The position numbers and the translations under genes were made by a program. From positions 62,001 to 126,000 of the forward strand of contig NZ_JABBCQ020000011.1 of NCBI RefSeq assembly GCF_012844455.2: a DNA stretch of 64,000 bases. The letters are read 5' to 3'. Below, in pieces: positions 44,817 through 53,931 of this stretch. Under the pieces are notes generated by a model. The model worked only from the letters and a program-made list of their open reading frames with translations. It did no database searches and was not told the origin of the DNA. Positions within the stretch are counted from its first letter, which is position 1, and each line of letters opens with the position of its first letter. The stretch is from Comamonas suwonensis (GTDB lineage Bacteria > Pseudomonadota > Gammaproteobacteria > Burkholderiales > Burkholderiaceae_C).

Positions 44817-46787
44817 ATGGCAGTCAAACCGTCCAACGAATATTCCGAAGGCTCGATCCGCGTTCTCAAGGGTCTGGAGCCTGTCAAACAGCGACCCGGC
44901 ATGTACACGCGTACCGACAACCCCCTGCATATATTGCAGGAGGTGCTCGACAACGCGGCCGATGAGGCACTTGCCGGTTACGGCAAAAAGATCAAGTTCA
45001 CCATACACGCCGACGGCTCATACAGCGTGGAAGACGACGGTCGCGGCATTCCCTTTGGCATGCACCCTGAAGAAAAAGCGCCCGTGGTGGAGCTGGTCTT
45101 CACGCGTCTGCACGCCGGTGGCAAGTTCGACAAGGGCAATGGCGGGGCTTACAGCTTCTCCGGCGGCCTGCACGGCGTGGGCGTCTCGGTGACCAATGCG
45201 CTGGCCACTCGCCTTGAAGTGGCGGTGCACCGCGATGGTCAGGTCGCCACGCTGGTGTTCTCGGCTGGTGATGTGATTGAGCCGCTGCAGATTCGTGATC
45301 TGCAGCCCGGCGAGCGCAAGCATGGCACTACCGTGCGGGCCTGGCCTGATGCCAAATATTTTGAGTCTTCGGCCCTGCCCATGGGCGAGCTGGTGCATTT
45401 GCTGCGCAGCAAAGCCGTGCTCATGCCCGGCGTGGCCGTTACGCTGGTCAATGAAAAGACGCGCGATACGCAAACCTGGCAATTCAAGGGCGGCCTGCGT
45501 GACTATCTGGCGCAAAGCCTGCATGGCGAGCCTGTCATCCCCCTGTTTGAGGGCGAGGGCTTTGCCGACAAAAACAACGACAGCTTTGCCGAAGGCGAAG
45601 GCGCGGCCTGGTGCGTGGCCTTTACCGAAGACGGCTCGCCGCTGCGCGAAAGCTATGTCAACCTGATCCCCACCACCGCTGGTGGCACGCATGACAGCGG
45701 CCTGCGCGATGGTCTGTTTCAGGCCGTCAAAGCCTTTATCGACATGCATTCGCTGCTGCCCAAGGGCGTCAAGCTCATGCCTGACGATGTGTTTGCCCGC
45801 GCCAGCTATGTGCTCAACACCAAGGTGCTGGATCCGCAGTTTCAGGGCCAGATCAAAGAGCGCCTGAATTCGCGCGACGCCGTGCGTCTGGTTTCGGGCT
45901 TTGTGCGCCCCGTGCTGGAACTCTGGCTCAACGAGCATGTGGAGTGGGGAAAGAAGCTCGCAGAGCTGGCCATCAAGGCCGCCCAGACGCGCCAGAAGGC
46001 CGGTCAGAAGGTGGAAAAGCGCAAGGGTAGTGGTGTGGCTGTGCTGCCCGGCAAGCTGACCGATTGCGAAAGCAAGGACATCAGCGTCAACGAAGTGTTT
46101 CTGGTCGAGGGTGACTCTGCCGGCGGCAGCGCCAAGATGGGCCGCGACAAGGAAACGCAGGCCATCCTGCCGCTGCGCGGCAAGGTACTCAACACCTGGG
46201 AAGTGGACCGCGACCGCCTGTTTGCCAACAACGAAATTCACGATATTTCGGTGGCGATTGGTGTGGACCCACATGGCCCTCATGACGAGCCCGACCTGTC
46301 TGGTCTGCGCTACGGCAAGATTTGCATCTTGAGCGATGCGGACGTGGACGGCTCCCACATTCAGGTGCTGCTGCTCACGCTGTTCTTCAAACATTTCCCC
46401 AAGCTCATTGAAGCCGGTCACATTCATGTGGCCCTGCCTCCGCTGTTCCGTGTGGATGTGCCCGCACGCGGCAAAAAGCCCGCCATCAAGGTCTATGCGC
46501 TGGATGCAGGCGAGCTGGAAGCCATCATCGAGAAGTGCGCCAAAGATGGCGTGCCGCGTGAGAAATGCCAGGTCAGCCGCTTCAAGGGCCTGGGCGAGAT
46601 GAATGCCGAGCAGCTGTGGGAAACCACGCTCAACCCCGATACACGCCGCATGCCCGCAGTGCAGTTCATGCATCTGGACTTTGCAGAGGCTGCAGCCGTC
46701 GTCACCAAGCTCATGGGCAAGGGCGAAGCCGCCGCCCGCCGCGAGTTGATGGAACTGCACGGTGACGCCGTGGAGATTGACATCTGA
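44817..46787 (+). CDS. parE: DNA topoisomerase IV subunit B
   Basis: 656-residue ATPase subunit of the type II enzyme that decatenates chromosomes. I chose the ATG at 44817 over a GTG at 44769. GHKL-ATPase motifs are VLDNAADEALAGYG and FSGGLHGVGVSVTNAL. The TOPRIM part has the acidic region LVEGDSAGGSAKMGRDKETQ and DADVDGSHI, and the end has RRELMELHGDAVEIDI. Its length fits ParE, not the longer GyrB. parC follows at 47763 with a lytic transglycosylase gene between, an unusual insertion between the two subunits. Confidence 0.97.
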   Translation: MAVKPSNEYSEGSIRVLKGLEPVKQRPGMYTRTDNPLHILQEVLDNAADEALAGYGKKIKFTIHADGSYSVEDDGRGIPFGMHPEEKAPVVELVFTRLHAGGKFDKGNGGAYSFSGGLHGVGVSVTNALATRLEVAVHRDGQVATLVFSAGDVIEPLQIRDLQPGERKHGTTVRAWPDAKYFESSALPMGELVHLLRSKAVLMPGVAVTLVNEKTRDTQTWQFKGGLRDYLAQSLHGEPVIPLFEGEGFADKNNDSFAEGEGAAWCVAFTEDGSPLRESYVNLIPTTAGGTHDSGLRDGLFQAVKAFIDMHSLLPKGVKLMPDDVFARASYVLNTKVLDPQFQGQIKERLNSRDAVRLVSGFVRPVLELWLNEHVEWGKKLAELAIKAAQTRQKAGQKVEKRKGSGVAVLPGKLTDCESKDISVNEVFLVEGDSAGGSAKMGRDKETQAILPLRGKVLNTWEVDRDRLFANNEIHDISVAIGVDPHGPHDEPDLSGLRYGKICILSDADVDGSHIQVLLLTLFFKHFPKLIEAGHIHVALPPLFRVDVPARGKKPAIKVYALDAGELEAIIEKCAKDGVPREKCQVSRFKGLGEMNAEQLWETTLNPDTRRMPAVQFMHLDFAEAAAVVTKLMGKGEAAARRELMELHGDAVEIDI

Positions 46788-46834
46788 GCAAGGCAGGCGT
46801 TACGCACAACCTTCTGCGGTCACTGGATCAAGCC

Positions 46835-47722
46835 ATGTCAAATTTCCTGTTCTGTACTCAGCAACAGCCTTCGCAGAAAAGCGGCAGGCTGGCGCGTTTG
46901 CGCACTGGTCTTCGTCTGGCAGGTGCGCAGTTGTTGCTCGCTGGCGCTGGCTGGCTTGCGTTTGCGCCGGCGGCGCATGCCGATCTGTGGGCGTATGTGG
47001 ATGAGTTTGGCATCACCCACTTTGCGGCCGAGGCGCTGGATGAACGCTACAAGCTGTTCTTCAAGGGTGAGCGCTATGACAGCACTCAGTCTGGCCTGCG
47101 CCCCGATACCGCTGCGCAGGGCCTGGCAGCCCGCACCCGTGTGCAGAGCTTTTTTGAAGTGTCACCGCGCTACAAAAGCGTCAGGCCGCACCTGCAAAAG
47201 GCCGCGGAAAGAACGGGCGTGGAATACGAGTTGCTGAAGGCCGTGATTGCGGTGGAGTCTGGCTTTGACCCCGGAGCCGTGTCTCCCAAGGGGGCTGTGG
47301 GCCTGATGCAGCTGATGCCTGCCACCGCCGAGCGCTTTGGCGTGGCCGCCAGCAAAAGCCGCAGCATGCAGGAACAACTGGCTGACCCTGCCGTGAATAT
47401 TCCCGCAGGCGCCCGCTACCTCGGCTATCTGATGACGCTGTTCCCCGAACGGCTTGATCTGGTACTGGCCGCCTATAACGCGGGCGAAGGCGCGGTGCAG
47501 AAATTTGGCAAGGCCATTCCGCCCTATAAAGAAACGATGAATTACGTCAAAGCGGTCACGGGCATTTATGAGCAGTTGCAGGCGGGTAAGCCGCTGAGTG
47601 GCCGAGCTTCATCTGCGACCACTGCGCGTGCTGGAGCCTTTGCATCGGCTGGACATGGCAGCTCGCGCATTCGCATGACTTTGCCGGGGGCTGCTTCGGC
47701 CCCAGACGTACGCATACCTTGA
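46835..47722 (+). CDS. Lytic transglycosylase (SLT domain, DUF4124-like N-terminus)
   Basis: 295-residue exported enzyme cleaving peptidoglycan glycan strands with formation of an anhydro sugar. A signal segment (about 28-49, LRLAGAQLLLAGAGWLAFAP) ends at AAHAD. Residues 50-75 look like DUF4124 (LWAYVDEFGITHFA). The SLT domain (about 115-250) has catalytic E141 in AVIAVESGFDPGAVS, then GAVGLMQLMPATAERFGV and AAYNAGEGAV. It lies between parE and parC in the same direction, 47 bases after the former and 40 before the latter, so it is probably co-transcribed. Confidence 0.93.
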   Translation: MSNFLFCTQQQPSQKSGRLARLRTGLRLAGAQLLLAGAGWLAFAPAAHADLWAYVDEFGITHFAAEALDERYKLFFKGERYDSTQSGLRPDTAAQGLAARTRVQSFFEVSPRYKSVRPHLQKAAERTGVEYELLKAVIAVESGFDPGAVSPKGAVGLMQLMPATAERFGVAASKSRSMQEQLADPAVNIPAGARYLGYLMTLFPERLDLVLAAYNAGEGAVQKFGKAIPPYKETMNYVKAVTGIYEQLQAGKPLSGRASSATTARAGAFASAGHGSSRIRMTLPGAASAPDVRIP

Positions 47723-47762
47723 TTCGCCGTACAGGCGATATTTGGAAAATTACTGAGAATTC

Positions 47763-50153
47763 ATGAGCGATCAAACCACACCGGATTTGTCTCTTCAAGC
47801 CGCTGGCGATGTACTGGACCTGGGCCAATACGCACAGCGTGCCTATCTTGAATACGCTTTGTCGGTCGTCAAAGGCCGTGCCCTGCCCGATGTCTGTGAC
47901 GGCCTGAAACCCGTACAGCGTCGCATTCTCTATGCGATGGATCGCATGGGTCTGAGCTATAGCGGCAACAATGGCAACACGGCTGCCAAGCCTGTCAAAA
48001 GCGCCCGCGTGGTGGGCGATGTGCTGGGCCGTTTTCACCCGCACGGCGACCAGTCTGCTTACGATGCACTGGTGCGCATGGCGCAGGACTTCAACCAGCG
48101 TTACCCGCTGGTCGACGGCCAGGGCAACTTCGGCAGCCGCGACGGTGACGGCGCAGCCGCCATGCGTTACACCGAAGCACGCCTGTCCAAAATTACCAGC
48201 TTGCTGCTCGACGAAATCGACATGGGTACGGTGGACTTTGTGCCCAACTACGACGGCAGCACGCAAGAGCCCAAGCAGTTGCCGGCTCGCCTGCCGTTTT
48301 CGCTGCTCAACGGTGCCAGCGGTATTGCCGTGGGTCTGGCCACCGAAATCCCCAGCCACAATTTGGTCGAGGTCGCTGCGGCGTGCGTGAATCTGATCAA
48401 AAAGCCCAACCTGTCCGAAGAAGAGTTGCTGGCGCTGATCCCCGGCCCCGACTATCCGGGCGGCGGGCAGATCATCTCTTCCAGCAGCGATATTGCCGAT
48501 GCCTACCGCACCGGCCGCGGCAGTCTCAAGGTGCGTGCGCGCTGGAAGATTGAAGAGCTGGCACGCGGCCAGTGGCAGCTGGTGGTGACAGAGCTGCCCC
48601 CTGGCGTTTCGACCCAGAAGGTGCTCGAAGAAATTGAGGACATCACCAACCCCAAGGTCAAGACTGGCAAGAAGACGCTGACACAGGAGCAAACCCAGCT
48701 CAAGGCCAGCATGCTGGCCGTGCTTGACTGCGTACGCGACGAGTCGAGCAAGGATGCGCCGGTTCGCATCGTGTTCGAGCCCAAGACCGGCAAGACTCCG
48801 CAGTCCGAGCTGATTACGGCGCTGCTGGCCCACACCGGCCTGGAATCATCGAGCTCTATCAACCTGACCAGCATTGGTCTGGATGGTCGCCCCGTGCAGA
48901 AGTCGCTGCGCCAGATGCTGGAAGAGTGGATTGCCTTCCGCTTCCAGACCGTCACGCGCCGCAGCCAGCACAGGCTGGCCAAGGTGCTGGACCGCATCCA
49001 TATTCTGGAAGGCCGTCAGGCCGTTCTGCTCAACATCGATCAGGTCATTGCCATCATTCGCGCCAGCGATGAGCCCAAGCAGGCGCTGATTGAAGAGTTC
49101 AAACTCTCTGAGCGTCAGGCCGAGGACATTCTTGAAATTCGCCTGCGCCAACTGGCGCGCCTTGAGGCCATCAAGATCGAACAAGAGCTCAAAGAGCTGC
49201 GCACCGAGCAGGGCAAGCTGGACGATATCCTGGGCAGTGAAGCCACCATGCGCCGCTTGATCTGCAAGGAAATCGAGACCGACTCCAAAACCTTTGGCGA
49301 TGCACGCCGCACGCTGATCCATGAGGAAAAGAAAGTGGTGGCCGAAGTCAAGGTGGTGGACGAACCCATCACCGTCATCATTTCCGACAAGGGCTGGGTG
49401 CGTACGCGTCAGGGCCATGGCGTGGATGCCGCCACCCTCAGTTTCAAAGCGGGCGATAGTCTGTATGGCACGTTCGAATGTCGCACGGTTGATCAACTGT
49501 TGGCCTTTGGCAGCAATGGCCGTGTGTACTCGGTGCCAGTGTCGGCGCTGCCCGGCGGGCGTGGTGATGGCCAGCCCGTCACCACGCTGATCGAGCTGGA
49601 AGCAGGCACGCAACTGCTCTACTACTTTGCGGGCGCTGAAAGCACGCAACTGCTGCTGTCGGGCTCGGGCGCTTACGGCTTTATGGCAGCGGTGGGCGAT
49701 ATGCTCTCGCGCCAGAAGGCGGGCAAAGCCTTTGTCACGCTGGGCGAAGGCGAGACTTTGTGCGCGCCATCCGTCGTGCATGGTGTGCCCATGAATGCGC
49801 GTGCTGAATATGTAGAAGGTGGTGAGCAGGCGGTTGGTCTACTCAACGCCGCAACGCATGTGATTTGCGCGTCGGTCGGTGGGCGGATTCTGACGTTTGA
49901 GATTGGCGAGATCAAAGCCATGCCCAAGGGCGGTCGCGGCCTCATGCTCATCAGTCTGGAAGATAAGGACACCCTGGCCGGAGCTGCGGCCTACACGCGC
50001 AGTATTCGCATCGATGGCATTGGTCGTGGTGGCAAGGCTCGTACCGAGACGCTGGAAATTCGCAGCCTCAACAACGCTCGTGGCAACCGTGGCCGCAAGG
50101 GGAAGGCTGCCGATTTGGGCTTCAAGCCGCAGACGGTGACGCGCGTGGAATAA
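47763..50153 (+). CDS. parC: DNA topoisomerase IV subunit A
   Basis: 796-residue DNA-cleaving subunit; catalytic tyrosine Y136 in [11 protein letters not shown]. The quinolone-determining region [11 protein letters not shown] is present, with conventional residues. The long coiled region about 380-490 includes [16 protein letters not shown]. The C-terminal beta-propeller (about 500-780) has degenerate repeats such as [15 protein letters not shown] and [13 protein letters not shown], as in ParC. It is slightly longer than E. coli ParC (752). A perfect terminator follows at 50177. Confidence 0.97.
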   Translation: MSDQTTPDLSLQAAGDVLDLGQYAQRAYLEYALSVVKGRALPDVCDGLKPVQRRILYAMDRMGLSYSGNNGNTAAKPVKSARVVGDVLGRFHPHGDQSAYDALVRMAQDFNQRYPLVDGQGNFGSRDGDGAAAMRYTEARLSKITSLLLDEIDMGTVDFVPNYDGSTQEPKQLPARLPFSLLNGASGIAVGLATEIPSHNLVEVAAACVNLIKKPNLSEEELLALIPGPDYPGGGQIISSSSDIADAYRTGRGSLKVRARWKIEELARGQWQLVVTELPPGVSTQKVLEEIEDITNPKVKTGKKTLTQEQTQLKASMLAVLDCVRDESSKDAPVRIVFEPKTGKTPQSELITALLAHTGLESSSSINLTSIGLDGRPVQKSLRQMLEEWIAFRFQTVTRRSQHRLAKVLDRIHILEGRQAVLLNIDQVIAIIRASDEPKQALIEEFKLSERQAEDILEIRLRQLARLEAIKIEQELKELRTEQGKLDDILGSEATMRRLICKEIETDSKTFGDARRTLIHEEKKVVAEVKVVDEPITVIISDKGWVRTRQGHGVDAATLSFKAGDSLYGTFECRTVDQLLAFGSNGRVYSVPVSALPGGRGDGQPVTTLIELEAGTQLLYYFAGAESTQLLLSGSGAYGFMAAVGDMLSRQKAGKAFVTLGEGETLCAPSVVHGVPMNARAEYVEGGEQAVGLLNAATHVICASVGGRILTFEIGEIKAMPKGGRGLMLISLEDKDTLAGAAAYTRSIRIDGIGRGGKARTETLEIRSLNNARGNRGRKGKAADLGFKPQTVTRVE

Positions 50154-50176
50154 GCGTGGTACCCATGGCAAAAAAT

Positions 50177-50209
50177 CCGCACCAGACTTTGTTCTGGTGC
50201 GGCTTTTTT
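50177..50209 (+). terminator. Terminator after parC
   Basis: CCGCACCAGA and TCTGGTGCGG form a 10-bp perfect stem with a 6-base loop followed by CTTTTTT. Confidence 0.93.
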
Positions 50210-50485
50210 GATGGCGAACCGATGAGCTTGGTTGGTATTTTGATCTGATGCCTAGCAGCCAAAGATTCGTGCCATTCAGTGAGTTTGCGTGTACTCACAA
50301 GGCACGGGCCAATGACAGGTTGTATCTGATTAATGGATAATACCAATTACATTCTGTAGCATTCTGATATTGAGATCATTGGCTGCAGACTAATTTTTCG
50401 ACTGTTTGCCTGGCTTTGCGTCTTCCACTTGCAGGGATGGCCTCTTTGCAGGCTACGTAAACTTGATTTGAGATGGATAGATGCG

Positions 50486-52036
50486 ATGAATTTTTTCAAG
50501 CTGAACATTGGTGCCCGTCTGGGTCTGGGGTTCGCCGTGGTACTGGCGTTTGCCGTAATGATCACCGCCATAGGCATGTGGCAGCTGCGATCGGTGGGGC
50601 AGGCAACGCAGCAGATGATGCAAGAGCCTTTGACCAAGGAACGTCTGATCAGTGACTGGAACAGCAACGTCAGCGTGGCGGTGGCACGCACTACGGCCAT
50701 TGCCAAGAGCGGTGATGCCAGTCTGGTGCCATTTTTCGCGGCAGATGCTGCGGCCACGTCCAGAAGTACCGCTGACCTGCTCAAGCAGATTGAGCCGCTG
50801 ATTTCCCAGCCTGAAGAGCGCGCGATCATGGACAAAATCATGGCCATTCGCAAAACTTATATCGCCAGCCGCGACAAAGTCAGTCAACTCAAGGCCGATG
50901 GTATGGCCGACGAAGCCGAGGCCATGCTGGTTGACTCCTATGTGCCGGAATCCCAGAACTATCTGAAGCTGCTCAAGGAGCTGCTGAGCCTGCAGCGCGC
51001 GAGCCTAGATGAAAAGGCCTCCCAGGTGGCTCAGATTGAAAGCACCAGCAAGGCCTATTTCATGATCCTGGCCGCGCTGGCTCTGGCTATTGGCGCTGCG
51101 CTCGCCTGGCGCCTGACCGTAGGCATTACCGTACCGCTGAAAAATGCCGTCACTGTTGCTCGCCGTGTGGCCGATGGTGATTTGAGCACCAACATCCACG
51201 TGAGCGGTACCGACGAAACGGGCCAGCTGATGCAGGCTTTGCACGACATGAATGCCAGCCTGGGTCGTCTGGTCGGTCAAGTGCGTGAAGGCACGGACAG
51301 CATTGCCACGGCGTCCAGCCAGATTGCCTCCGGCAACCACGACCTGTCCTCGCGCACGGAAGAGCAGGCCAGTTCGCTGCAGCAGACAGCGGCGTCGATG
51401 GAACAGCTGACTTCCACCGTCAAACAAAACGCCGATAACGCCGGTCAGGCCAACCGACTGGCCCTGTCGGCCTCGGCGGTTGCCGTCAAGGGCGGCCTGG
51501 CGGTGTCGCAGGTGGTGGACACCATGAGCGCCATCAGTACTGCATCCAAAAAGATTGCCGACATCATTGGCGTGATCGACGGTATTGCTTTTCAGACCAA
51601 CATCCTGGCGTTGAATGCGGCGGTGGAGGCGGCCCGTGCTGGCGAGCAAGGTCGTGGATTTGCCGTGGTGGCGTCGGAAGTTCGCTCTCTGGCTGGCCGC
51701 AGCGCTGAAGCTGCCAAGGAGATCAAGCAACTGATCGAGGCCTCGGTCACCAAGGTGGAAGAAGGCAGCTTGCAAGTCAGCCAAGCGGGGCAGACGATGG
51801 ACGAAATTGTCAGCAGCGTGCAGCGCGTGACCGACATCATGGGCGAGATTACGGCCGCCAGCCAAGAGCAGACCATCGGCATTGAGCAAATCAACCGTGC
51901 AGTGACTGAAATGGATTCTGTGACCCAGCAAAATGCCGCCTTAGTGGAGGAATCCACTGCCGCTGCGCAGTCCATGCAGCAGCAAACGGGGGACCTGTCG
52001 CAGCTGGTGAGCGTGTTCCGTCTCAAACATGCTTGA
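50486..52036 (+). CDS. Methyl-accepting chemotaxis protein
   Basis: 516-residue receptor. The ATG at 50486 gives [20 protein letters not shown] with TM1 (about 11-31). A four-helix-type periplasmic sensor (about 32-190) is followed by TM2 (about 191-211), a HAMP domain (about 212-265) and the methyl-accepting coiled coil. The signalling hairpin tip is [20 protein letters not shown] and is well conserved. Methylation-type helices contain [17 protein letters not shown]. The C-terminus lacks the pentapeptide that tethers CheR in Tsr. The ligand is unknown. No che genes are nearby. Confidence 0.95.
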   Translation: MNFFKLNIGARLGLGFAVVLAFAVMITAIGMWQLRSVGQATQQMMQEPLTKERLISDWNSNVSVAVARTTAIAKSGDASLVPFFAADAAATSRSTADLLKQIEPLISQPEERAIMDKIMAIRKTYIASRDKVSQLKADGMADEAEAMLVDSYVPESQNYLKLLKELLSLQRASLDEKASQVAQIESTSKAYFMILAALALAIGAALAWRLTVGITVPLKNAVTVARRVADGDLSTNIHVSGTDETGQLMQALHDMNASLGRLVGQVREGTDSIATASSQIASGNHDLSSRTEEQASSLQQTAASMEQLTSTVKQNADNAGQANRLALSASAVAVKGGLAVSQVVDTMSAISTASKKIADIIGVIDGIAFQTNILALNAAVEAARAGEQGRGFAVVASEVRSLAGRSAEAAKEIKQLIEASVTKVEEGSLQVSQAGQTMDEIVSSVQRVTDIMGEITAASQEQTIGIEQINRAVTEMDSVTQQNAALVEESTAAAQSMQQQTGDLSQLVSVFRLKHA

Positions 52037-52356
52037 ACCGCTGAGATCCACTGCATTTGGCCATTTTCAATGGCTCGCGCTTTGACTGGCGGCTCATTGA
52101 ACGCTGAAGGTCGCTCTTGGGCGTAGTGTGGACACAGATTCTGTGTCCACACACTGGACAGCGCGGAGCCGCCAATCCCTTTCTGCAGGCTGTGCCGCAA
52201 GTTGCAGAAGGTGCGACGATCTTGAAGGAGCGCTTCTGTGCAAAGTTGGCCAGCGCATTCAGCTCATGCCGCAGTGTCATGGCATGAAGTTATGCGGGAC
52301 ATATTGGGGCGTATTCAATGCCTGTCGCTGGTCTCGCTCAGTCACTCCGCTATTCG
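52037..52356. other. 320-bp gap between chemotaxis receptor and pdxY
   Basis: Contains a perfect palindrome (52126-52152) nested in a wider inverted pair, GGCGGCTC (52089-52096) and GAGCCGCC. An 85-codon minus-strand frame with the pieces LRHELNALANFAQKRSF and CPVCGHRICVH runs through; it may be the remnant of a mobile element, but I cannot assign it. Confidence 0.5.
52126..52152. repeat. Perfect 12-3-12 palindrome
   Basis: GTGTGGACACAG, ATT, and CTGTGTCCACAC. No T run follows either arm. It lies about 90 bases after the chemotaxis receptor gene and is possibly an operator, a transposon end or a structured transcript end. Confidence 0.7.
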
Positions 52357-53241
52357 CTATGCCGTCGCAACCGGCACCGCCGCAAATGTTTGCGCGGGCT
52401 GGGTAATCTGATCGCGGCAGGCGACCAGGGGCAGGTCGCGCTGACCGGAAACCGTGCTGGACACCAAGGCATACAGCGTGCTGACTGCTTGGGAAACCGC
52501 ATCCGGCACGGCCTTGCCCTGAATCAGGTGGCCCAGCAGCACGGCTGAGAACACATCGCCCATGCCATTGGGCAGTGGATGCAGGTCGGTATAGGGGGTC
52601 TGCACCAGCCAGGCCTTGTCTGCAGTCACGGCCAAGGTGGCCAGTTGATCGGTGGGCAGGTCGTTGGTGCGCAGGCTGGTGATGACGATCAACGCGGACT
52701 GGCTGTCATGCATTTGCCCGAGCATGGTGCGCGCTGCCTGTGTGGCAGCCTGTACGGTGGTCAGCGGGCCGCCGCAGAGCAGTTCAAACTCGTAATGATT
52801 GGGCGTGATGACGCTGGCTTGCGATAGCGCACGTTTGCGCAGAAATTCGGGGATGCCGGGGCGCACAAACACGCCGCGCCCCACATCGCCCATGACCGGG
52901 TCGCACAGGTAGTAAGCCTTGGGCTGTGAAGCCCGCACTTCCTGCACGGCGGCCAGGATCGCTTCGCCCACACCGGCATCGCCCAGATAGCCCGATAGCA
53001 CAGCAGTGCAACGCTCCAGAACGCCGCGCGCGCGCAGGCCGTCCAGCACGTCCTGCACATGGGCGGGGGTGAAGACCTGACCTTTGAATTCGCCATAACC
53101 CGTGTGGTTGGAGAACTGCACGGTGTGCACGGCCACGGGCTCTATGCCCAGCAGCTGCAGCGGCAGCATGGCCGCGTCATTGCCTACATGGCCGTAGGCG
53201 ACGTGGGATTGAATGCTCAGAACCAGAGGGGGCGTAGTCAT
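52357..53241 (-). CDS. pdxY: Pyridoxal kinase PdxY
   Basis: 294-residue ribokinase-fold enzyme phosphorylating pyridoxal in the B6 salvage pathway. It starts MTTPPLVLSIQSHVAYGHVG, with the conserved GNDAAMLPLQLLG following. PdxY landmarks are VQFSNHTGYGEFKG, CDPVMGDVGRGVFV and the catalytic PLPNGMGDVFSAVLLG. It lies 32 bases downstream of the RidA-type gene on the same strand. RidA proteins remove reactive enamines formed by B6 enzymes, a sensible pairing. Confidence 0.93.
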   Translation of the reverse strand: MTTPPLVLSIQSHVAYGHVGNDAAMLPLQLLGIEPVAVHTVQFSNHTGYGEFKGQVFTPAHVQDVLDGLRARGVLERCTAVLSGYLGDAGVGEAILAAVQEVRASQPKAYYLCDPVMGDVGRGVFVRPGIPEFLRKRALSQASVITPNHYEFELLCGGPLTTVQAATQAARTMLGQMHDSQSALIVITSLRTNDLPTDQLATLAVTADKAWLVQTPYTDLHPLPNGMGDVFSAVLLGHLIQGKAVPDAVSQAVSTLYALVSSTVSGQRDLPLVACRDQITQPAQTFAAVPVATA

Positions 53242-53273
53242 GTCGGTCAGGCGGTGTGGCGTTGGAGGACTAT

Positions 53274-53735
53274 TTAGTCGGCGAGTTCGGCGATCAGTTC
53301 GATTTCAACGCAGCAGCCCATGGGGATCTGTGCCACGCCGAAGGCGCTGCGGGCGTGCTTGCCTGCTTCGCCAAAGACTTGAGCCAGCAGCTCGCTGCAG
53401 CCATTGGTGACCAGGTGCTGGTCGGTGTAGCTGGTGGTGGAGTTGACCAGGCTCATTACCTTGACGATGCGTTTGACGCGGCTCAGGTCGCCATCACAGG
53501 CGTGTTGCAGCGTACCGAGCAGGTCAATCGCTACGGCGCGGGCGGCCAGCTTGCCTTCTTCGGTGGTGATGTTCTCGCCCAGCTTGCCCACCCAGGGCAG
53601 GCCGTTTTGCTTGGCGATATGGCCGCTGAGGAAGACCAGCTTGCCGGATTTCATATAGGGCAGGTAAGCGGCGGCGGGGATGGCCACTTCGGGCAGGGTG
53701 ATGTTCAGGGCTTTGAGTGTGTCGTTGATGCTCAT
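53274..53735 (-). CDS. RidA-family protein (YjgF/YER057c/UK114)
   Basis: 153-residue trimeric enamine/imine deaminase-type protein. The ATG at 53735 gives MSINDTLKALNITLPEVAIP; the frame is open to 53792 but the added residues are not typical. Landmarks are YMKSGKLVFLSGHI and LLGTLQHACDGDLSRVKRIV and the C-terminal SAFGVAQIPMGCCVEIELIA. In place of the catalytic Arg region of canonical RidA (RxxV), the second half has HARSAFGV, which fits. It shares a strand with pdxY. Confidence 0.9.
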   Translation of the reverse strand: MSINDTLKALNITLPEVAIPAAAYLPYMKSGKLVFLSGHIAKQNGLPWVGKLGENITTEEGKLAARAVAIDLLGTLQHACDGDLSRVKRIVKVMSLVNSTTSYTDQHLVTNGCSELLAQVFGEAGKHARSAFGVAQIPMGCCVEIELIAELAD

Positions 53736-53931
53736 GACGGACTCCAGAAGTGAGGCAATAGTGCAGGAATGAAAGACTGAAGAGTTTGACACAGCGATTG
53801 CACCCCGACGATCTTTTGAATTGATAGCTGATATCGCAATACAGATGAGCGTTTGAAGCAGTTTTAATGTTGAAGACAGGGCAGGGATTGCCGCAATTCT
53901 GGCGCACCTGCGCCGCCCCTAGCATGGCGAG

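Noticed and set aside
45018-46760. Open frame of about 580 codons antisense to parE
   Set aside because: It is a shadow of a GC-rich gene with strong codon bias. Its translation is rich in His, Gln and Leu, has no known motif, and covers a certain gene.
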